Below are positions 55,782 through 64,000 of a DNA stretch of 64,000 bases, in pieces. A program made the translations under genes and the position numbers. This DNA is from Bacteroidota bacterium (lineage in GTDB: Bacteria > Bacteroidota > Bacteroidia > Bacteroidales > BM520), in NCBI GenBank assembly GCA_002748065.1, contig PDRJ01000037.1, forward strand, positions 1 to 64,000, written 5' to 3'. Position 1 is the first letter of the stretch; the number at the start of each line of letters is the position of its first letter. A model generated the notes under the pieces. That model was not told the origin of the DNA. It worked only from the letters and a program-made list of their open reading frames with translations, and ran no database searches.

Positions 55782-56570
55782 CTATTCGATCACGCGGTTT
55801 TGGTAATTATCAGGTAGAAAATCAAAAAAGGTGTCACCCCGTAATCCTAAACGGAGGGTCTCCATGGCAATAAGTTCATGGGGAGCAATGTTACCCAGGT
55901 TTACATGGGGACCAAAGTGTTTAATGAACCATGTCTGTTGTGATTTTTTGGGAGCTTCCCAAAGGATATCATTGGGATCCAGGTTGTTTGCCAGTCCATC
56001 AATGAGGAGCATGTCCGCGTTGCCTCTTCGGTCGAAAATTCCCACGGTTCCACTCTCTCTCGCTTCGGCAATGACTTTGAAGGATCCGGCGGCAAGTTCT
56101 CCTTTCATCATCTCAACCCACTGGTTTAATGGGATCTCCTTGTTGGCACTCTTGCTGCCCACTTCAGAGAGTACCGTATACTCCTTGCTAAATGCTTTGA
56201 TAAAACGACATTTTGCCGCATGCTTCATTGGGACGGAACCATCGGATATCTCAACGGCATTTAACCCCAGTTTTTGGATGTAGTTATAGTATCCGTCCAC
56301 GTCGTTGCGGATGGCGAAGGCCTCAAAAAGGGTTCCCCCCACGTACACTTTAAGGCCTGCCTCTTTGTAGAGCGCTATTTTCTCTTTGACGCCTGAAGAG
56401 ACGATGCTGGTACCAAAACCCAATTTAATAAAATCGGCTAATTTCCCCGCAGTCATAATAAAATCTTCAGCCTCACGGAGACTAAGTCCTTTGTCCATTA
56501 CCATGGTGATTCCTTTGTTCCTCGGGATATCTTCTCTTTCCGGAAGAAAACTAATAGCATGTTCGTTCAT
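55782..56570 (-). CDS. Phosphosulfolactate synthase (ComA family)
   Basis: GITMVMDKGLSLREAEDFI...DFIKLGFGTS...YVGGTLFEAF...VEISDGS...VIAEARESGTVGIFD...FGPHVNLGNI. Confidence 0.88.
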   Translation of the reverse strand: MNEHAISFLPEREDIPRNKGITMVMDKGLSLREAEDFIMTAGKLADFIKLGFGTSIVSSGVKEKIALYKEAGLKVYVGGTLFEAFAIRNDVDGYYNYIQKLGLNAVEISDGSVPMKHAAKCRFIKAFSKEYTVLSEVGSKSANKEIPLNQWVEMMKGELAAGSFKVIAEARESGTVGIFDRRGNADMLLIDGLANNLDPNDILWEAPKKSQQTWFIKHFGPHVNLGNIAPHELIAMETLRLGLRGDTFFDFLPDNYQNRVIE

Positions 56571-57982
56571 GATCTTTTTGGGTGTGTGTTAATGAATTTT
56601 TTGATTATAGGGTCCTTCAAAAGGATGGGATATTCGTCAAATTGGAGCATGAATAGGAGGGGCTCTGATGTGCTGCTTCCCAGGAGGAAGATTTCCGAGG
56701 CTTCTTTGGTGAACCCTTTTAGGTAGGCTAGAATGGTGAGTTTTGCTAAGAGCAGATGGTCGTTGGCATGGTGATATTTGATGCCCTCTATCAGATTGTG
56801 GAGCGACTTTACATCCGGAGGTAAGAAGCGTTGAACTTCCAGAAGACCGAGCCACGCATCTTCCTCTTCCGGGGTAATGGTGATAAGTTTATTGAATACT
56901 TCAGCGGCCTCAGGATACATGGCCATCTCATGGTAAATCTCCGCAAGATAGTAGAGGAAATCAGTGTTATACTCTTCTATTTCAATGGCTTTTTGAATGT
57001 TTGCGATGGCTTGGGGATAATTCTTAGCTTCTTCGTAGAGCATGCCGGTGGCAAACCAGGCTTCGGCAAGATTGGGATCTTGTGTGGTGGCTTTTTCGTA
57101 GTAACGGATGGCCGTTTTGTGTGCGCCCAACTGCCGATAACAATCCCCGATATAGTAGAGCCCCATGGGTTCTAAATATTCGCGAAGAATGGCCTCTTCA
57201 AAATTTGTGATGGCCTCTTTGTACTGGTGTGTATCCATTAATACCAGTGCCTTGTTATGGTATGATGCGGCAAAAGAGTCGTCAATAATAGTGGAAAAAT
57301 CATAGGCCTCAATGGCATCTTTAATTTGATTTATAGAGACATAGATGTTTCCTAAATTGAACCAGGCCACCGCTGAATAGGGATGATTGTTGATATACCG
57401 ATTGAAAAAGGATACCGCCTCCTCAAACTGTTCCAATATTTCGTAACAGAAGGCAATATCATATAGTATTTTATCCTTTTTGGGCGCAGATTTTAGGGCC
57501 TCTTTGAGATGTTTTAATGCATTGGGGTAATCGTTGAGGGTTTCGTATTCTAAGGCAATACTGGCATGTACCTCTTCGGGCTCTTCCGCATTTCTTATTG
57601 CACGCTTGAAGGAGAGGATGGCGCTCTCATGCCTCCCCTCTCTGGAGTGGATGTCTCCTACGGTGAGATGGGCATCGCTATTGCCTGGATCTATATGTAA
57701 AATATGATGGAGAATTTTCAGCGCATCAACGTTTCGATTCTGATTCATCAGGACAACAGCTTTCTTCAACAAGATTTCCGTATTCCCCGGGTAGATCCCT
57801 ATGGCCAGACTTATGGCCTTGGAAGCCCGGGTTAGTTTGTTGTTAAATAGATAATAGCTTATGATATCTTCATATTCATCTACGTCAAAGAAGTACCCAC
57901 CATTATTTTTCAGATTTGATTCGTAACGATTTATCAACTCTTTGACGTGACTCTCCTCCTCATTCTCAAAAAAGTTTCTCAT
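56567..57982 (-). CDS. Tetratricopeptide-repeat protein
   Basis: 471 aa of consecutive TPR motifs (e.g. AVAWFNLGNIYVSINQIKDAIEAYDFS, AEAWFATGMLYEEAKNYPQAIANIQKAIEI). Confidence 0.9.
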   Translation of the reverse strand: MRNFFENEEESHVKELINRYESNLKNNGGYFFDVDEYEDIISYYLFNNKLTRASKAISLAIGIYPGNTEILLKKAVVLMNQNRNVDALKILHHILHIDPGNSDAHLTVGDIHSREGRHESAILSFKRAIRNAEEPEEVHASIALEYETLNDYPNALKHLKEALKSAPKKDKILYDIAFCYEILEQFEEAVSFFNRYINNHPYSAVAWFNLGNIYVSINQIKDAIEAYDFSTIIDDSFAASYHNKALVLMDTHQYKEAITNFEEAILREYLEPMGLYYIGDCYRQLGAHKTAIRYYEKATTQDPNLAEAWFATGMLYEEAKNYPQAIANIQKAIEIEEYNTDFLYYLAEIYHEMAMYPEAAEVFNKLITITPEEEDAWLGLLEVQRFLPPDVKSLHNLIEGIKYHHANDHLLLAKLTILAYLKGFTKEASEIFLLGSSTSEPLLFMLQFDEYPILLKDPIIKKFINTHPKRS

Positions 57983-58137
57983 ATAAAGTCCTCAACAGAG
58001 AACAAAAATATAAAAAAGAAGGTATTTTAGCGACCCTTTTCTGTAACTATCTATGAATAACTTCTTCAATGCTCTTTTTTTTCAAGCTGTTTTTACGCTG
58101 GGAAAATCCTTATTTTTGCCGAAAAAAGAGGAATTAT

Positions 58138-59514
58138 ATGACATTAATTAGATCCATTTCCGGAATAAGGGGAACCATTGGAGGGGTGGTCGGCGAGGGG
58201 TTAACCCCTCCTGATCTGGTAAAATATGCCACGGCATTTGCTCAATATCTGAAGGATAAAACGCAACAATCAACGGTAAAAGTTGTGGTGGGGCGTGATG
58301 GTCGTATTTCGGGTAAAATGGTTAATGATCTTGTGTGTGCAACTCTGGTGGCTATGGGGGTGGATGTGGTGAACCTGGGGCTCTCCACTACGCCTACGGT
58401 GGCGATGAATGTGCCTCGTTTTGACGCTGATGGTGGAATAATTTTGACCGCAAGCCATAATCCTGCTCACTGGAATGCGTTAAAACTTCTTGACGAGCGT
58501 GGAGAGTTTCTGGATGCTGTAGAGGGGGAGCGTGTGTTGACTTTGGCGGAGAGTACCCCGGTTTATCCCGGTGTCGACTCTTTGGGGTTGATGAAGGAGG
58601 AGACCGATAGTGTGGAGTTTCACCTTGAGAAGATCTTAGCGTTGCCCTATGTGAAACGGGAGGCCATTGCAAAAGCGGATTTCAAGGTGGTTGTTGATGG
58701 AATTAACAGTAGTGGGGGCGTGGCCGTTCCCCAATTGTTGGAAGCGCTCGGAGTGACAGAGGTGATTACCCTCAATGGAACACCGGATGGCCATTTTGCC
58801 CACAATCCTGAACCTATTGCAGCGCATCTGAGTGATATTTGTGATCGTGTGATTCAAGAGAAGGCCCATTTGGGGATCGTGGTGGATCCGGATGTGGATA
58901 GGCTTGCCTTTGTGGATGAGAAGGGAATGCTTTGGGGGGAAGAGTATACCCTGGTGGCTTGTGCCGATTACATCCTTTCTAAAAAAGGAGGGAATACCGT
59001 CTCTAATCTCTCCTCTTCCAGGGCTTTGAGGGATCTTACGAAGCGTTTTGGCGGAGAGTATTCGGCTTCGGCTGTGGGAGAGGTGAACGTGGTGAAGAGG
59101 ATGAAAGAGACCCACGCCATTATCGGCGGAGAGGGGAATGGAGGTGTTATTCTTCCGGAACTGCACTATGGACGGGATGCCCTGGTGGGAATTGCCTTGG
59201 TGCTTTCTCTTCTGACGGAGTTGAAGCTCCCCATGTCGGAGGTGAAAAAACGCTATCCCGAGTACCATATTGCTAAACGTAAAATGCAACTTCATGCATC
59301 CACCAATGTGGATGCCCTTCTCGAGCAGGTGATGCAAGCTTATTCCTCCTATCCCATTAACACGATTGATGGTGTAAAGATTGACCTTCCCCATGGATGG
59401 ATTCATCTGCGAAAGAGTAATACCGAACCCATTATTCGCATCTACACGGAGACGAAAACCATGGGAATGTCGGATAAACTAGCAGAGGAGGTGATGGCGA
59501 AGTTGCAGCCCTAA
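58138..59514 (+). CDS. glmM: Phosphoglucosamine mutase / phosphohexomutase
   Basis: MTLIRSISGIRGTIGG...GRDGRISGKMV...LTASHNPAHWNALKLL...DPDVDRLAFVDE; start set at internal ATG. Confidence 0.92.
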   Translation: MTLIRSISGIRGTIGGVVGEGLTPPDLVKYATAFAQYLKDKTQQSTVKVVVGRDGRISGKMVNDLVCATLVAMGVDVVNLGLSTTPTVAMNVPRFDADGGIILTASHNPAHWNALKLLDERGEFLDAVEGERVLTLAESTPVYPGVDSLGLMKEETDSVEFHLEKILALPYVKREAIAKADFKVVVDGINSSGGVAVPQLLEALGVTEVITLNGTPDGHFAHNPEPIAAHLSDICDRVIQEKAHLGIVVDPDVDRLAFVDEKGMLWGEEYTLVACADYILSKKGGNTVSNLSSSRALRDLTKRFGGEYSASAVGEVNVVKRMKETHAIIGGEGNGGVILPELHYGRDALVGIALVLSLLTELKLPMSEVKKRYPEYHIAKRKMQLHASTNVDALLEQVMQAYSSYPINTIDGVKIDLPHGWIHLRKSNTEPIIRIYTETKTMGMSDKLAEEVMAKLQP

Positions 59515-59578
59515 GGGGGATGAGTGAACATTTCCTTGGAGTTTAGCGTATCTTTGTAGCTACAGAAGGGAACATTAG

Positions 59579-61039
59579 ATGCAGAAAAAGAGAGAAGAAT
59601 ACGATTTGTTGGGGCAACGAGAGATGGATGCCGATGCCCTTTATGGGATTCATTCGTTGCGAGCGAAGGAGAATTTTCCAGCACGGGAGTTGTTCCATCC
59701 GGAGTGGTATAAGAGTGTTGGTATTGTAAAAGTAGCTGTATATCAAACTATTGAGCGTTTTAGAGGGGCGCTTATCTCCAAATATCAACGGGAAACATTT
59801 CCCTTTTATCTTCCTTCACAGCAGGTGCTTGAAGCCCTTCAAGCCGCTGCGCTTTACGTGGCGGAGGGTAATGGCTATTCCCATATGATTGTTCCGGCTC
59901 TGACAGGTGGTGGCGGTACCAGTCAACACATGAATGTGAATGAAATTATCACCAATAGGGCTCTATTGTCGTTGGGGAGTGAGAGGGGAAATTATAAGAT
60001 GATAGACCCCTTTGAAGATGCCAATATCTTTCAGTCTACCAACGATGTGATGCCTACGGCGCTTCATGTGGCAGTGATGCGTCGCTTGAAGCATTTGGAG
60101 AAGGCCATTAACCAATTGCGTGCGGAGGTGGAGAAGAAGGAGTCTCGTTATCGTGATGTGTTGCGATTGGGCTACACTCAGATGCAGGAGGCGGTGCCGT
60201 TGTCATGGGGTAAGTTTTTTAGTGCCTATAGTGATGCCTTTTCTCGTGATTGGTGGCGGGTCTCTAAGGCTTTTGAGCGCATTAAGGTAGTGAATCTTGG
60301 CGGGAGTGCTGTGGGAACCTCTTTGGGGGTCCCCCGGTTTTACCTGATGGAGGTGGTCTCTACGCTTCAGAAACTCACAGGACTGCCTGTGGCCAGGGGC
60401 GAGAACCTTGTAGATGCTACGGCAAATCATGACGCACTGGTGGAGGTTCACGCCATCCTGAAGGCGATGGCGGTGAACCTTGAGAAGATGGCCTCGGATC
60501 TTCGCCTGCTCTCCTCCGGCGTGGTAGGGGCTAAGGGGTTGACAATTCCTGCTGTGCAGGCTGGAAGTACCATTATGGCTGGGAAGGTGAACCCTGTAAT
60601 TCCTGAATTTGTGATCTCTGCTGCACATAAGGTGTATGCCAACGATCAGCTTCTTAGCCATCTTGTGGGGCAAGGATCGCTTGAGTTGAATGCTTATCTG
60701 CCTCTGATAGGCCACACTCTTTTGGATTCGTTGGATCTTCTTGTGGAGGTTTCAGCTGTGGCCGCAGAGAAGTTGGTCTCCTCTCTTGAAGTGGATATTG
60801 TGGAGAGTGAAAAGGAGGTTTTTTTCTCTCCTTCGGTGACCGTAGCCTTGAATCCGATCATTGGATATCATAAATCCACATTGTTGGCACGAAAAATGAT
60901 AGAAGAACGTCTGGATGTCTTTGAAGCTAACGAGAAGTTGAGGGTTGTGCATCCCGATAAGCTCAACGTGTTGATGAAACCCAATTATCTGTTGCAAGCG
61001 GGTTTTACCATGAATGATGTGATGAAACATGATGAATAA
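59579..61039 (+). CDS. aspA: Aspartate ammonia-lyase
   Basis: Fumarase/aspartase family; GSTIMAGKVNPVIPEF signature; located directly upstream of hydF. Confidence 0.9.
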   Translation: MQKKREEYDLLGQREMDADALYGIHSLRAKENFPARELFHPEWYKSVGIVKVAVYQTIERFRGALISKYQRETFPFYLPSQQVLEALQAAALYVAEGNGYSHMIVPALTGGGGTSQHMNVNEIITNRALLSLGSERGNYKMIDPFEDANIFQSTNDVMPTALHVAVMRRLKHLEKAINQLRAEVEKKESRYRDVLRLGYTQMQEAVPLSWGKFFSAYSDAFSRDWWRVSKAFERIKVVNLGGSAVGTSLGVPRFYLMEVVSTLQKLTGLPVARGENLVDATANHDALVEVHAILKAMAVNLEKMASDLRLLSSGVVGAKGLTIPAVQAGSTIMAGKVNPVIPEFVISAAHKVYANDQLLSHLVGQGSLELNAYLPLIGHTLLDSLDLLVEVSAVAAEKLVSSLEVDIVESEKEVFFSPSVTVALNPIIGYHKSTLLARKMIEERLDVFEANEKLRVVHPDKLNVLMKPNYLLQAGFTMNDVMKHDE

Positions 61040-61053
61040 GAAGACGTAGCACA

Positions 61054-62286
61054 ATGATGGCGAAAGGAAAAGAGGCAAAACCTCATATTGGTATTTTTGG
61101 AAGACGAAATAATGGAAAGAGTAGTCTGATTAATGTGTTGGCAGGACAGGAGGTCTCTATTGTGTCTGATTTTGCGGGAACAACCACTGATCCCGTCAAG
61201 AAGTCCATGGAGATAACCGGTCTTGGTCCTTGTGTGTTGGTAGATACCGCAGGAATCGATGATACCGGTACATTGGGCTCAAAGCGCATTGCCTCTACTT
61301 TGAAGATGTTGGATACAATTGATTTGGCGCTTCTGGTGGTGCTTTCCGGTCAATTCGATAGGGTGGAGCAGGAGCTTGTGGCGCAATTTAAAAAGCGTGC
61401 CGTTCCTTTTTTGATCGTGATTAATAAGAGTGATCTCTCTTTCCCTGAGGATGAGTTTGTGACCCTGTTAACGACGCAGTACAAGGTGCCTGTGGTGGTA
61501 TTTAGTGCCCAAAAGAATCCCGATCTTGCTGCTATCGTGTCCGTGATTCGTAAGGAATTACCTGAATCAGCTTATAAAACAACCTCTCTTATTGGGGATG
61601 TGGTGCAGTATGGGGATGTGGTGCTTTTGATTGTTCCCATTGATACGGAGGCTCCGGAAGGACGATTGATTCTGCCTCAAGTACAGACCATTCGCGATGC
61701 GTTGGATAACGATTGTATCTGTGTGGTGTGTAAGGAGCGTGAATTGGATATGATTCTTGAAAACCCCTTCTTCAAGCCTGCCTTGGCGGTCACCGATAGT
61801 CAAATCTTTTTAAAGGCAGATGCTTCTATTCCTTCAGATATTCCCCTGACAAGTTTTAGTATTCTCCTGGCACGCCAGAAGGGGGATTTTTCCAGTTACC
61901 TGAAGGGAACACCCAAGATCGCTTCGTTGAAAGACGATGATCGCATATTGATTTTAGAGTCGTGTACGCATCATGTGAGTTGTGATGATATTGGACGAAT
62001 GAAGATTCCTCGTTGGATTAGTAATTTTACGGGAAAGCGGCTTCATTATGAGGTGGTTTCCGGATTAAACCGTTTGCCGAGGGATATTCGGGATTATGCA
62101 CTTGTGGTGCAGTGTGGCGGTTGCGTGTTGACCCGTCGGCAATTACTAAACAGGTTAAGGCCTGCTGTGGAGGCCGGGGTTCCCGTGACCAACTATGGGA
62201 TGGCCATAGCTTGGGTACATGGAATCTATAACCGTTCCGTTGCACCTTTTGTGGAGATTGATAATCAAACTGATAACTATTTATAA
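61054..62286 (+). CDS. hydF: [FeFe] hydrogenase H-cluster maturation GTPase HydF
   Basis: GRRNNGKSSLINVLAGQEVSIVSDFAGTTTDPVKKSMEI, VDTAGIDD, C-terminal ESCTHHVSCDDIGR...VQCGGCVLTRRQL cluster ligands. Confidence 0.95.
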   Translation: MMAKGKEAKPHIGIFGRRNNGKSSLINVLAGQEVSIVSDFAGTTTDPVKKSMEITGLGPCVLVDTAGIDDTGTLGSKRIASTLKMLDTIDLALLVVLSGQFDRVEQELVAQFKKRAVPFLIVINKSDLSFPEDEFVTLLTTQYKVPVVVFSAQKNPDLAAIVSVIRKELPESAYKTTSLIGDVVQYGDVVLLIVPIDTEAPEGRLILPQVQTIRDALDNDCICVVCKERELDMILENPFFKPALAVTDSQIFLKADASIPSDIPLTSFSILLARQKGDFSSYLKGTPKIASLKDDDRILILESCTHHVSCDDIGRMKIPRWISNFTGKRLHYEVVSGLNRLPRDIRDYALVVQCGGCVLTRRQLLNRLRPAVEAGVPVTNYGMAIAWVHGIYNRSVAPFVEIDNQTDNYL

Positions 62287-62298
62287 GAACCTATAACT

Positions 62299-63081
62299 AT
62301 GAAAAAAATTGCTATTCTTTCGGTCCTGTTTCTATTGGCCTTTTCCCTATTTGCTCAGCGTAAACCTGAGATTACCATAGAGCAGTATTACCACATTCAA
62401 AGGGGGGGCGTATGGTTTAACTCTATGGGAAGAAATTTCCACCCTATTACCATGGGTGAAAAGAAAACAGAGGCGATGGCCATATACAACTCGTTGAATG
62501 AGCCTCTTATTCTCACTTGTGACCCTCTTCCTAAAGGATTCTCCCTGAAATTTGAACACGACACGATACCGGCAAAGACAGAATCCAAGATCTTCGTGAC
62601 GTTGGATACGAAGAAATATGGAAAATATGGTCCTCAGCTTGATTATTTTTACGTAAGGTCTTCGGAGCCCAATAGGCATCCTTATCGTCTATTAATGACA
62701 CCGAACGTTCAAGAAGATTTTTCTGCTCTTACCGAGAAGGAGTTGGAGAAGGCGCCCGTGGCATCGTTTGATAAGACCGTATCTGCTTTTGATACTTTGC
62801 CGCAAATGTCAGTGCATAAGGACTCCTTTCTGTTGACGAATAAGGGGAAATCGGATCTCTATATTCGTAATGTGCGTGCCGGGTGTGGTTGTACTCATAC
62901 AAAGACTTCCCAGGATACCATTCGTCCGGGCGAGGTTGCGGAACTCTCGTTTGAATACCGAACTTTGCGTAAAAAGGGTGCTCAGGATAGTCGAATTACC
63001 ATTGTGACCAATGATCCTAAAACCCCTCAAATCACCTTGCATATCAAGGGGGAAGTGGTTATTGAAGAGGAGGAAAAGTAG
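62299..63081 (+). CDS. DUF1573 domain secreted protein
   Basis: Signal peptide; DSFLLTNKGKSDLYIRNVRAGCGCTHTKTSQDTIRPGEVAELSFEYRT. Confidence 0.85.
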   Translation: MKKIAILSVLFLLAFSLFAQRKPEITIEQYYHIQRGGVWFNSMGRNFHPITMGEKKTEAMAIYNSLNEPLILTCDPLPKGFSLKFEHDTIPAKTESKIFVTLDTKKYGKYGPQLDYFYVRSSEPNRHPYRLLMTPNVQEDFSALTEKELEKAPVASFDKTVSAFDTLPQMSVHKDSFLLTNKGKSDLYIRNVRAGCGCTHTKTSQDTIRPGEVAELSFEYRTLRKKGAQDSRITIVTNDPKTPQITLHIKGEVVIEEEEK

Positions 63082-63082
63082 G

Positions 63083-63787
63083 ATGAATATCGTGGTAAGT
63101 GGGGCAAGTAGTGGCATCGGTAGCCAAATTGCCCGAATTGCAGCGTTAGATAGTGCGAACCTGGTGGTAGCAATTGCCAGAGATGAAGCTCGGCTTGAAG
63201 CTCTTCGGAGCGTGGTGATGCATGATAATCCGGAAGCCCGGTTTTATCCGTTGTCTTTTGATCTGGCAGAGGGTGATTATAAGGATCTCTCTCATGAAAT
63301 CTTTGAGTATGCCAATAAGTTTGACCTCTTGATTAACAATGCGGGGAGCTTGATTAATAAGCCATTGTTGGAGTCCTCGGCTGAGGATTTTGACGCCATG
63401 TACAAAGTGAATAGTCGGGCGGTATACCTCCTTTCTAAAACGTTGCTTCCCCGAATGCCTAAGGGGTCGCAGATTATCAATATCAGTAGTATGGCGGGGT
63501 ATCAGGGGAGTGATAAATTTCCCGGATTAGGACTTTATGCTGCCACAAAAGGGGCCGTTGCTATTTTGACAGAAGCCATGGCTGTGGAGTGGAGCTCTTT
63601 GGGCATTACGGTGAACTGTCTTTGTCCGGGGGCTGTAAATACGGAGATGTTGAGGGAGGCCTTTCCCGGATATCAGGCCTCGGTCTCTCCGGAAGAGATG
63701 GCCAATTTTATCCTAAATTTTTCAAAATCTGCTCCCGGAGTGATGAATGGAAAGGTTGTTCCGGTAGCGTTGTCTTCGGCTAAGTAG
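63083..63787 (+). CDS. SDR-family oxidoreductase
   Basis: MNIVVSGASSGIGSQIAR...LLINNAGSL...NISSMAGYQGSDKFPGLGLYAATKGAV; start at internal Met. Confidence 0.93.
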   Translation: MNIVVSGASSGIGSQIARIAALDSANLVVAIARDEARLEALRSVVMHDNPEARFYPLSFDLAEGDYKDLSHEIFEYANKFDLLINNAGSLINKPLLESSAEDFDAMYKVNSRAVYLLSKTLLPRMPKGSQIINISSMAGYQGSDKFPGLGLYAATKGAVAILTEAMAVEWSSLGITVNCLCPGAVNTEMLREAFPGYQASVSPEEMANFILNFSKSAPGVMNGKVVPVALSSAK

Positions 63788-63890
63788 AGGCTGTCTATAA
63801 CGTCCGACTTCTTTGTGATGCTTGTCTTCCCAATGGTTATTTACCCCGGACGTTTAAAACCGTTATTACGTGCATAGAAGGCCGTTTATG
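63785..63890 (-). repeat. MITE-like element, copy E (left part; body diverged or truncated)
   Basis: TAGAGGCTGTCTATAACGTCCGACTTCTTTGTGATGCTTGTCTTCCCAATGGTTATTTACCCC matches copy C (22485..) in the same orientation. Confidence 0.7.
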
Positions 63891-64000
63891 ATCAGGGTGT
63901 AAGTTCCTCTGGGTATGATGCGCTGGGTGCTGTGCACCGCTTATGGTTTCGTTGTATTTTTCACGATTTAGTGCACCACCGCGTAGGAGATCCGTACGTA

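Overview
The window is a chromosomal segment from an anaerobic Bacteroidetes/Bacteroidales-type bacterium. Evidence for this is the T9SS C-terminal sorting domain, the Oar/SusC-like TonB receptor, the large LepB, S9 DPP5-type peptidases and TAnnTTTG-like -7 boxes. Most of it is housekeeping: tsaD, tamB, ftsK, msrBA, lepB, ffh, folD, thrS-infC-rpmI-rplT, aroE, glmM and aspA. There are two [FeFe]-hydrogenase blocks. The first (15.3-22.5 kb) holds hydG, rex, three small TM1266-like regulators, and a divergent operon of a 2Fe-2S protein, a sensory-type HydS-like hydrogenase with PAS domain, and a SpoIIE/PP2C phosphatase. The second (59.6-62.3 kb) is aspA-hydF. An AT-rich accessory locus (8.1-14.3 kb) carries a LytTR regulator, a TPR-lipoprotein sensor kinase, a DUF3137-like protein and unknown lipoproteins. 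The main unexplained signals are: (i) a ~155-bp MITE-like family with imperfect ~20-bp terminal inverted repeats (TAGTGTCTGTCCATAAAGTC) and many solo or degenerate ends, several supplying or abutting stop codons; (ii) a second composite noncoding module that forms the immediate 5' leader of two unrelated genes and is duplicated next to an ~300-bp octamer tandem repeat; (iii) likely non-canonical start codons (AUA for infC, AUU for tamB); (iv) atypical ligand positions in the HydS-like hydrogenase and a candidate Rex operator between rex and hydS. All family calls come from reading the translations; no database search was run.
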